The notes under the pieces were generated by a model that was given only the letters and a program-made list of their open reading frames with translations, was not told the DNA's origin and made no database searches. A stretch of 19,171 nt of DNA. It comes from Bacillota bacterium (GTDB lineage Bacteria; Bacillota; Clostridia; Acetivibrionales; DTU013). This document shows positions 7,998 through 14,145 of the stretch, in pieces. The stretch covers positions 1 through 19,171 of the forward strand of contig JAEYRF010000010.1 of assembly GCA_023409615.1 (NCBI GenBank), in the 5' to 3' direction. A program made the translations under genes and the position numbers. The number at the start of each line of letters is the position of its first letter. Position 1 is the stretch's first letter.

Positions 7998-8035
7998 ACT
8001 CTCCGAGAGCTGAAAAGCTGGCGGGGAGTTTTTTT
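7998..8035 (+). terminator. Rho-independent terminator (attenuator) before the ABC permease
   Basis: The 14-base arms ACTCTCCGAGAGCT (7998-8011) and AGCTGGCGGGGAGT (8016-8029) pair around a GAAA tetraloop. All positions pair, counting one G-T wobble, except two adjacent mismatches in the middle. A T-run (8030-8035) follows at once. This is the strongest terminator in the window. It lies after the leader ORF stop and 32 bases before the permease start, on the same strand as the promoter at 7803. It therefore most likely acts as an attenuator, although it could also stop pyrimidine operon transcripts. Confidence 0.88.
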
Positions 8036-8067
8036 ATGATCATTTGCATACATTAAGGAGATTTATA

Positions 8068-8847
8068 ATGAAAATTAATATAACCAAGTATTTAAAAACA
8101 GTACAAATGTCTGCACAAAGTACAACAAACGGAGGAATACTATATTTGCTTCCGAATTATCTGATGAAGGTGTTCTATGTTGTTCCAATGTTCCTTTTGT
8201 GGAAAACGCTGATGGAAAGCGGAGTAGAGACTGGAATGACTCTTTCACAAATGCTGACCTACACCTATCTTGGTGCAATTTTTTCTGACCTACTGGTGGT
8301 TATAACACCAGCCTCCGGATGGCTTTATGAGGGTTTGTTCGTCAGCCTGTATCAACGGCCGCTGCGTATATTTTCGCATCTGGCTTCACAGACTGTGGGC
8401 AAATGGATTCCAAATCTGCTTTTTTTCACTCTTCCTATGATTATAGCTGCACCATTATTTAATGTTTCGCTGAGAACATGGTCATTGTGGTTTTTCCCCA
8501 GTCTGATCTTATGTATATCGTTGGGTTTTGCTGTCGATTTCCTTTTTGCCTGTATGACAATTCGGATGATAAATGCAAGTTGGCTTGTGTATGTTATCAG
8601 AATGGCAGTTGTGTCATTCCTTTCAGGCAGTGTGATTCCATTCAAGATACTGCCCTGGGGTCTGGAACAGGTATTTCAGTATCTTCCGTTTGGCTCCCTG
8701 GCAGCGGCACCGTTGGCCATCTACACGGGTCTTTCAGAGCCGATACCATTACTGGTTACACAAATTTTCTGGAATATCGTACTGTGGCCCGTTGCCTTTA
8801 TTGTGTTTGATAAATCTCAGGAAGGGATGATGTCTTTTGGTGGATAA
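8068..8847 (+). CDS. ABC-2-type transporter permease, first subunit
   Basis: An integral membrane protein of 259 residues with about six hydrophobic segments (for example VFYVVPMFLLW, LLFFTLPMIIAAPLF, FFPSLILCISLGFAVDFLF and FWNIVLWPVAFIVF). The layout fits the paired ABC-2 permeases (COG4587/COG3694-like) that work with a WWD-motif ATPase, sometimes annotated as a viologen or multidrug exporter family. I start it at ATG 8068, which has AAGGAG seven bases upstream. An in-frame TTG at 8044 has no ribosome binding site. The end overlaps the second permease by eight bases, implying translational coupling. The substrate is unknown. Export of a toxic small molecule is the common theme of the family but is not shown by this sequence. 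Confidence 0.88.
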   Translation: MKINITKYLKTVQMSAQSTTNGGILYLLPNYLMKVFYVVPMFLLWKTLMESGVETGMTLSQMLTYTYLGAIFSDLLVVITPASGWLYEGLFVSLYQRPLRIFSHLASQTVGKWIPNLLFFTLPMIIAAPLFNVSLRTWSLWFFPSLILCISLGFAVDFLFACMTIRMINASWLVYVIRMAVVSFLSGSVIPFKILPWGLEQVFQYLPFGSLAAAPLAIYTGLSEPIPLLVTQIFWNIVLWPVAFIVFDKSQEGMMSFGG

Positions 8848-9694
8848 AAAATTTAATTTACTAAGAATATTTCGTTTATTTGGCTTATATGCAAAAATGG
8901 ATCTGGCATGGCTGTTGAGGGATACTAAGATATGCCTTCTTGCCATTTCTGCCGATTTTATTTCAAATATTGCTGCTGTAACAGGTGTTTTCATGCTAGC
9001 ATGGCGTTTTAACGGGGTAGGCGGTATGGACCGGTATGAGGTCCTATTTATGCTTGGCTATGTAACCTCGGTCACAGGACTGTTTCAGCTGTTTTTTGCC
9101 TATTGCAACACCGGCCATATCAGCCGCAGGATTGGCAGGGGGCAAATGGAGCATATGTTTATTCAACCGATACCAATGCCTATACAGTTGCTCACAGAGG
9201 GCTTTATACCTGTTTCAGGGAGCAGCAATCTGATTTCCGGTGCTATTATTGTTATTGCTGCAGTATCAAATCTTAATATAGAAGTGAATGTTTTGTGGGT
9301 TGCGCTGCTAATTGCCAGCCTGACTACTTCAGTGGCTATCATACTGGGGCTTTCTTATTTGTTCTCCAGTATTGCATTTTATGCACCGGTACAGGCGGAG
9401 GAAATATCCACATATGTAATCGATGAATTTACCGGTGAACTTGGCAAATATCCTCTGTCAGGTATGTCTACCGCCATACAGGCCGTGCTGGTCACAATAC
9501 TGCCTGCCGGATTACTGGGCTGGTTTCCCAGTCTTGCATTGCTCGGTAAAACTCCGCTTCAGCTGCCTGCTTATTATCCTTTACTTGTTGCGGCAGCATT
9601 GTTTTTCGTTACAACTAAACTATTCAAGAGAGGACTGAATCATTATGTCAAAACAGGTGCAAACCGCTATTCCGCAGTCGGACATCGCCGTTAA
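8840..9694 (+). CDS. ABC-2-type transporter permease, second subunit
   Basis: A membrane protein of 284 residues, with hydrophobic segments around FISNIAAVTGVFMLAW, VLFMLGYVTSVTGLFQLFF, LISGAIIVIAAVSNL, the long stretch starting VLWVALLIASL, AVLVTILPAGLLGWF and the C-terminal LLVAAALFFVTT. The KYPLSGMSTAIQ segment followed by a hydrophobic stretch and GWFPSLALLG is typical of the second permease in this family. The start is most likely GTG 8840 (TTG 8837 is next to it), with AGGAAGGG about a dozen bases upstream. Both lie inside the end of the first permease. The last 50 bases overlap the ATPase gene, giving the protein a polar tail after the final membrane segment. Confidence 0.88.
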   Translation: MDKKFNLLRIFRLFGLYAKMDLAWLLRDTKICLLAISADFISNIAAVTGVFMLAWRFNGVGGMDRYEVLFMLGYVTSVTGLFQLFFAYCNTGHISRRIGRGQMEHMFIQPIPMPIQLLTEGFIPVSGSSNLISGAIIVIAAVSNLNIEVNVLWVALLIASLTTSVAIILGLSYLFSSIAFYAPVQAEEISTYVIDEFTGELGKYPLSGMSTAIQAVLVTILPAGLLGWFPSLALLGKTPLQLPAYYPLLVAAALFFVTTKLFKRGLNHYVKTGANRYSAVGHRR

Positions 9695-10694
9695 ACTAAC
9701 AGGGGTTACTAAAACTTATGAACAATGGCAGCGTACCGGCCAAGGAAAAAATATATTAAAGAATCTTATAAAGCCTGAGAAAAAGATCGTTAAGGCGCTG
9801 GACAATATATCATTTCATGTAAACACAGGAGAATTTGTAGCATATGCAGGCCCAAACGGCGCAGGTAAAAGTACCACAATGAAGCTTTTATGTGGTATGC
9901 TTGTACCGGGAGAGGGGAGTATCGAAGTTCTTGGTCTATCTCCTCAGAAGCAGCGGATTGCACTTATGAAAAGAGTCGGCGTTTTATTTGGCAACCGTAC
10001 TGAGTTGTGGTGGGATCATCCTGTTACATCAAGCTTTGAATGGAAGCGTGTTGTTTGGGATATTCCGACAGATGAGTTTAAAAAGATGAGAGACAAGGTG
10101 GTCGAACTCCTGGACATCGGTAATTTTGTCAATACGTTTGCGAGAGAGTTGAGTCTTGGTCAGAGGATGCGTGCAGATCTTGCCATGATGCTCCTGCACC
10201 AGCCCGAATTGATTCTGCTTGATGAACCGACACTCGGCCTTGATGTTCTTGCAAAGCGCCAGATGATAAGCTTTCTGAAGGAGTTGAACAGAGAGCTGAA
10301 AACGACAATTATTGTGACCAGCCACGATATGGATGATCTTGAGGAAATGGCTCAACGCATATTGCTCATATCCAACGGCAAAATAACTTATGACGGAGGG
10401 TTCGACAACCTTCATAACGCAGCAGGTGGTTTGTGCAGAGTTGTTCTGACGATGAAAGATGGTATTGTGCCTGAGCTTGCATGCGGTAAATTGCTTAGTC
10501 AAAGCTACGGTATTTGCGAGTATGAGGTAGATATCGGCAAAACGCCTATCAGGTCAGTGCTTTCAGAGATTGCGGCCATTGAAGATGTACTGGATATCGA
10601 GATGAGAAAATCCCCAATTGAAGAGATCATCGCCGGGTTGTACAACAGCTGGAACGTTAACACTGAAACAAGTGGAACTATTGATCAGGAGTAA
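9645..10694 (+). CDS. ABC transporter ATP-binding protein
   Basis: A 349-residue cytoplasmic ATPase that powers the two permeases encoded upstream. Walker A is GPNGAGKST at residues 69-77, the signature is LSLGQ at 169-173, Walker B is LILLDEP with Asp193 and Glu194, and the switch histidine is His227 in TSHDMDD. After the Q-loop region the protein has VLFGNRTELWWDHPV, a WWD feature typical of the ATPases paired with this kind of permease (COG4586-like). The extra ~100 residues after the nucleotide-binding domain are a C-terminal domain common in this group. The ATG at 9645 has GAGAGGA about ten bases upstream and overlaps the second permease by 50 bases. The three genes form one transporter. 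Confidence 0.95.
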   Translation: MSKQVQTAIPQSDIAVKLTGVTKTYEQWQRTGQGKNILKNLIKPEKKIVKALDNISFHVNTGEFVAYAGPNGAGKSTTMKLLCGMLVPGEGSIEVLGLSPQKQRIALMKRVGVLFGNRTELWWDHPVTSSFEWKRVVWDIPTDEFKKMRDKVVELLDIGNFVNTFARELSLGQRMRADLAMMLLHQPELILLDEPTLGLDVLAKRQMISFLKELNRELKTTIIVTSHDMDDLEEMAQRILLISNGKITYDGGFDNLHNAAGGLCRVVLTMKDGIVPELACGKLLSQSYGICEYEVDIGKTPIRSVLSEIAAIEDVLDIEMRKSPIEEIIAGLYNSWNVNTETSGTIDQE

Positions 10695-10709
10695 ATAAAG
10701 TAATTATGT

Positions 10710-10713
10710 GGAG
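10710..10713 (+). promoter_or_regulatory. Ribosome binding site favouring GTG 10723 for the NagZ-like gene
   Basis: GGAG ends nine bases before GTG 10723. The earlier in-frame GTG at 10708 overlaps this site and lacks a well-spaced ribosome binding site. The choice affects only five residues ahead of the signal peptide. Confidence 0.55.
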
Positions 10714-10722
10714 ACAACAATT

Positions 10723-12120
10723 GTGAAAAAGATGATGAAAGAAATAAAAAAGATGATAATTATATTTCCTATATTATCTGTACTTGCAGCTTTTATTGTT
10801 TTGCTTTCAGCATGTGGGGCGGGTATAGAGGATAACGGTTATGGCACAGGAACGGCTGAGCAAAGTGATGTTATCGGTACACAGACATCACAGACGGCTC
10901 CCGGCAGTCCCGGAAACGATCACTCAAACACATCACCGGATCAGCCGTCAGATGAATTTAATGGGGGAAAGACCGATCCGGAAGAAAACCCGACACAACA
11001 GGATGATGAAAAGGACGCTGTTTTAAATTTTATCAGTAAAATGAGTGTGGAAGAAAAAATCGGACAACTATTTATTGTTGGTTTTCAAGGAACTGTTCCT
11101 GATGATAAGTTAGTTGAGTTGATCGGGCAGAAACATATTGGTGGGGTAATCCTGTTTAAGCGCAACATAAAGGATCCGAAGCAACTGGTTTCATTGAATA
11201 ATTCCATTAAGGAGATCAATTCAAAGAGCAACAAAGTGCCCTTGTTTGTTTCGGTTGATGAAGAAGGCGGCAGGATCAGCAGGATGCCCGGACAGGTAAA
11301 ACAGCTGCCTTCAGCTAAATCAATCGGCGAGATCAATAGCAGCGAAATCAACAGCAACGATCTGTCTTATGAATTCGGCAGTCTTCTAGCAATAGAGACT
11401 AAAGCCTTCGGGTTCAATATGGATTTTGCTCCCGTACTTGATATCTGGAGCAATCCGAAAAACACGGTTATTGGAGACAGAGCTTTTGGAACCACTCCTG
11501 AAATCGTTGTAAAAAATGGCATTCCTGTGATGGAGGGGATAAGAGACGGCGGTATAATCCCTGTTGTCAAGCATTTCCCCGGTCACGGTGACACCACTGT
11601 TGACTCCCATGTCGGACTGCCTTCTGTTGACTATGATATACAACGGCTGAAGAGCTTTGAATGGATTCCATTTCAATCTGCAATCGATAATAGGGCAGAT
11701 GCAGTGATGATTGCTCATATCCTGATACCTGAAATTGACCCGGATAATCCCGCAACACTTTCAAATACAATCATTAAGAACATTCTGAGGGAGCAGATGG
11801 GCTTTGATGGAGTTGTGATCACCGATGACATGACAATGGATGCCATCGATAAAAACTACAATATCGGTGATGCATCTGTAAAATCATTAATTGCAGGCAG
11901 TGATATCCTTCTTGTTTGTCATGGCAATGAAGCACAGATAGAAGCTATCAATGCTGTCAAATCTGCTGTAAATGATGGCTTGATCTCTGAAAAAAGGATC
12001 GATGAAAGCGTTTACCGGATATTGATGTTGAAGAGAAAATATCAATTGTCCGACCAGCCCACAACCGCTGTTGATCTGGAAGACATCAACAAAAAAATTG
12101 ATGGTTTCCTGGCCAAATGA
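10723..12120 (+). CDS. NagZ-like beta-N-acetylhexosaminidase lipoprotein (GH3)
   Basis: A glycoside hydrolase family 3 enzyme that should remove terminal N-acetylglucosamine from peptidoglycan fragments outside the membrane. From GTG 10723 the protein has 465 residues. It starts with a basic segment, a hydrophobic stretch and a lipobox LSAC with Cys31, so it is predicted to be a lipoprotein. A polar linker rich in Ser, Thr, Pro, Asp and Gln follows (about residues 35-100), then the GH3 domain from MSVEEKIGQLFIVGFQG. The catalytic features of NagZ are present: KHFPGHGDTTVDSH with the Asp294-His296 acid/base dyad, and nucleophile Asp368 in VVITDDMTMDA. The gene follows the ABC ATPase by 28 bases and likely shares its transcript. 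Related GH3 enzymes with other sugar specificities cannot be excluded. Confidence 0.9.
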   Translation: MKKMMKEIKKMIIIFPILSVLAAFIVLLSACGAGIEDNGYGTGTAEQSDVIGTQTSQTAPGSPGNDHSNTSPDQPSDEFNGGKTDPEENPTQQDDEKDAVLNFISKMSVEEKIGQLFIVGFQGTVPDDKLVELIGQKHIGGVILFKRNIKDPKQLVSLNNSIKEINSKSNKVPLFVSVDEEGGRISRMPGQVKQLPSAKSIGEINSSEINSNDLSYEFGSLLAIETKAFGFNMDFAPVLDIWSNPKNTVIGDRAFGTTPEIVVKNGIPVMEGIRDGGIIPVVKHFPGHGDTTVDSHVGLPSVDYDIQRLKSFEWIPFQSAIDNRADAVMIAHILIPEIDPDNPATLSNTIIKNILREQMGFDGVVITDDMTMDAIDKNYNIGDASVKSLIAGSDILLVCHGNEAQIEAINAVKSAVNDGLISEKRIDESVYRILMLKRKYQLSDQPTTAVDLEDINKKIDGFLAK

Positions 12121-12126
12121 TATAAT
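12098..12126 (+). promoter_or_regulatory. Promoter candidate for the miaB-mutSL-miaA operon
   Basis: TATAAT at 12121-12126 lies immediately after the stop of the NagZ-like gene, and TTGATG at 12098-12103 lies 17 bases before it. The -10 is perfect and the -35 matches four of six consensus bases. It would start transcription near 12133. A second TATAAT at 12170-12175 has no convincing -35. Confidence 0.5.
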
Positions 12127-12164
12127 AACCTCATAGCGGCAAATTTCGATATTGCTTAATACTC

Positions 12165-12192
12165 GAGGATATAATACTCCTCAACCATGAGG
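12165..12192 (+). promoter_or_regulatory. Overlapping alternative hairpins upstream of miaB
   Basis: GAGGA (12165-12169) can pair with TCCTC (12178-12182). CCTCA (12179-12183) can instead pair with TGAGG (12188-12192) around an ACCA loop. The two share bases and exclude each other. The second covers the start of GAGGGTG (12189-12195), a possible ribosome binding site for miaB. This could be translational control, or it may be coincidence in a short leader. Confidence 0.3.
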
Positions 12193-12206
12193 GTGTTATT
12201 AGTTAG

Positions 12207-13634
12207 ATGGAGGACAAATTGACATTGGAAACAAAAGAAAACACTATGGTTTCTGAGGATGAAATGACCCGGCAGGAAGCCTTTATGCATATGATACGGG
12301 AACAGAATCCCGAAGCAGATAAAAAGTACAGTATCAGCACTTTTGGCTGTCAGATGAATGAGAATGATTCGGAAAAACTGGCTGGAATGCTCGAATCCAT
12401 GGGCTATAAACATGCAGACAGTCCTGAAAAATCCGACCTGATTCTGTATAATACCTGCTGCGTAAGAGAAAATGCTGAATTCAAGGTTTATGGACACCTG
12501 GGTTCCCTTAAAAAACTTAAAATCAGCAAGCCCGATCTGATCATAGCTGTCTGCGGTTGTATGATGCAGCAAAAGGAAGTTGTAGAGGTCATTCAAAAAA
12601 AATACAGGCATGTGGATTTGATATTTGGAACTCACAATCTTCACAAATTTCCTGAACTGCTTTATCAGGCTTACAACTCAGATAAGCCAGTAGCGGCTGT
12701 TGGTGATTCTGATGGATATATCGCAGAAGGCATGCCAATCAGACGTGAGCATAACGTTAAGGCATGGCTGACGATAATGTACGGCTGCAATAATTTCTGC
12801 TCTTACTGCATCGTTCCTTATGTAAGGGGACGAGAAAGAAGCAGAAAACTTTCAGATATTGTGGATGAAGCGAGAATGCTTGGACATCAGGGTTATAAAG
12901 AGATTACGCTTCTGGGCCAGAATGTCAATTCTTACGGTCTTGATTTGAAGGATGACAGCACTTTTGCCTCACTGCTTCGAAATCTCGAAGGTGTAGAAGG
13001 GATTGAACGGATTCGTTTCATGACATCACATCCTAAGGATTTGTCAGATGAATTGATCAGCGCGATTAAAGAGTGCAGGAAGGTGTGCGAGCATGTGCAT
13101 CTGCCAATACAATCAGGGAGCAGTAGGATCCTGGGTGAAATGAACAGAAAATATACCCGCGAGCATTATTTTAATTTGGTGGAGAAAATAAGGACACAAG
13201 TTCCTGATATTTCAATCACTACAGATATCATTGTTGGTTTTCCGGGCGAGACTGAGGAAGACTTTACACAAACACTGGATCTCATTGAAAGAGTCAGGTT
13301 CGACTATGTGTATACTTTTCTCTATTCAAAACGCACCGGTACTCCTGCTGCAAAAAACCAGGATCAGGTCAGTGAAGAAGTGAAAAAAAAGAGATTTGAT
13401 GCATTAGTTGCCTTACAGAACAGGATCAGCAAGGAACTCAATAATCAGTTTGCCGGCAGCAATGCTGAAATATTAGTTGAAGGCCTGAGTAAAAACAGCA
13501 TTAATATGCTGACAGGTCGCACCAGAACAAATAAAATCGTCAATTTCAAGGGGGATACGAGCCTGATAGGCAGTGTCGTGACGGTAAACATAACTGATAC
13601 AGGCACATGGTCTCTTGAAGGTACACTCGCTTAA
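12207..13634 (+). CDS. miaB: tRNA-2-methylthio-N6-dimethylallyladenosine synthase
   Basis: A radical SAM methylthiotransferase that converts i6A37 to ms2i6A37 in tRNAs reading codons that begin with U. The N-terminal domain carries the three ligands of the auxiliary [4Fe-4S] cluster: Cys48 (TFGCQMN), Cys84 (NTCCVRE) and Cys118 (VCGCMMQ). The radical SAM triad is Cys194, Cys198 and Cys201 in YGCNNFCSYCIVPYVRGRERSR. The C-terminal TRAM domain covers roughly the last 65 residues. The TFGCQMNENDSE motif and the nearby miaA gene favour MiaB over the related MtaB and RimO. The start is uncertain. ATG 12207 is used here, with GAGGGTG eleven bases upstream, but GGAGG at 12209-12213 could instead serve TTG 12219, shortening the protein by four residues. 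Confidence 0.95.
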   Translation: MEDKLTLETKENTMVSEDEMTRQEAFMHMIREQNPEADKKYSISTFGCQMNENDSEKLAGMLESMGYKHADSPEKSDLILYNTCCVRENAEFKVYGHLGSLKKLKISKPDLIIAVCGCMMQQKEVVEVIQKKYRHVDLIFGTHNLHKFPELLYQAYNSDKPVAAVGDSDGYIAEGMPIRREHNVKAWLTIMYGCNNFCSYCIVPYVRGRERSRKLSDIVDEARMLGHQGYKEITLLGQNVNSYGLDLKDDSTFASLLRNLEGVEGIERIRFMTSHPKDLSDELISAIKECRKVCEHVHLPIQSGSSRILGEMNRKYTREHYFNLVEKIRTQVPDISITTDIIVGFPGETEEDFTQTLDLIERVRFDYVYTFLYSKRTGTPAAKNQDQVSEEVKKKRFDALVALQNRISKELNNQFAGSNAEILVEGLSKNSINMLTGRTRTNKIVNFKGDTSLIGSVVTVNITDTGTWSLEGTLA

Positions 13635-13724
13635 TGGAAGCTATGACGGGCAGCGAGTTGCATTAATAAAATGAGTAACATTAATTATTATAAACACTTA
13701 AAAGCGAAAGGAAACTGAGATAAA

Positions 13725-14117
13725 ATGGACGAAGTAATGATAAAAGCACGCGAATTGGGTGAAACACTGAGCGCTTCACCGGAGCTGCAGAGATTGAAGA
13801 ATGCCGAAACCAAGCTGGAAAATGATGATCATGGTATGGCATTGATGGAAGATCACAGGCTGCTGCAGATTGAATTGATTAAAGCAACACGTGAGAACAA
13901 CACTGAAGTGCAGATTAATGATATCAGGGACATGCTGATGTCAAAGCAGTCTGAGATTAATTCATATCCGTATACGAAGGAGTATATCGAATCTAAAAAC
14001 CAGTTTGACGTGCTTATGAAAAGTATTAATGATACTATCACCTTTGCAATTACAGGAGAAGCGTGTACCCCCGATAAATGTTCATCCTGCGGCGGAGGCT
14101 GCGGATCGCACTCATAA
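13725..14117 (+). CDS. YlbF/YmcA family protein with Cys-rich tail
   Basis: A 130-residue, mostly helical protein of the YlbF family. In Bacillus, YlbF, YmcA and YaaT form a complex that helps RNase Y process mRNAs and affects competence, biofilm formation and sporulation. The family pattern is visible in ARELGETLSASPELQRLKNAE and in the long charged helix that follows. The last residues hold four cysteines (Cys114, 119, 122 and 126) in TPDKCSSCGGGCGSH, a likely metal or iron-sulphur binding tail. Members of the Bacillus complex are known to hold [4Fe-4S] clusters. Start ATG 13725 has AAAGGA about twelve bases upstream. The gene lies 90 bases after miaB and 28 bases before mutS, a common clostridial arrangement. 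Its role here is inferred from the family. Confidence 0.85.
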   Translation: MDEVMIKARELGETLSASPELQRLKNAETKLENDDHGMALMEDHRLLQIELIKATRENNTEVQINDIRDMLMSKQSEINSYPYTKEYIESKNQFDVLMKSINDTITFAITGEACTPDKCSSCGGGCGSHS

Positions 14118-14131
14118 AGACATAGAGACAA

Positions 14132-14137
14132 GTGAGG
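14132..14137 (+). promoter_or_regulatory. Ribosome binding site fixing the mutS start
   Basis: GTGAGG lies eight bases before ATG 14146. The mutS frame stays open upstream to an ATG at 14029 inside the YlbF-family gene, but no ribosome binding site precedes that codon and the extra residues are not MutS-like. Confidence 0.7.
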
Positions 14138-14145
14138 TCGTAGGA

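Noticed and set aside
8478..8810. A 110-codon frame on the plus strand inside the first permease gene
   Set aside because: It overlaps a clear membrane protein in another frame. The permease frame has the better ribosome binding site and coherent hydrophobic segments.
12219..12224. TTGACA as a -35 element
   Set aside because: It lies at the start of miaB coding sequence and has no good -10 sequence 16-18 bases downstream.
13658..13694. TTGCAT and TATAAA as a promoter before the YlbF-family gene
   Set aside because: The spacer is 25 bases, too long for a sigma-A promoter.
14029..14145. Upstream extension of mutS to ATG 14029
   Set aside because: It would overlap the YlbF-family coding region, lacks a ribosome binding site, and the extra residues do not resemble any MutS N-terminus.
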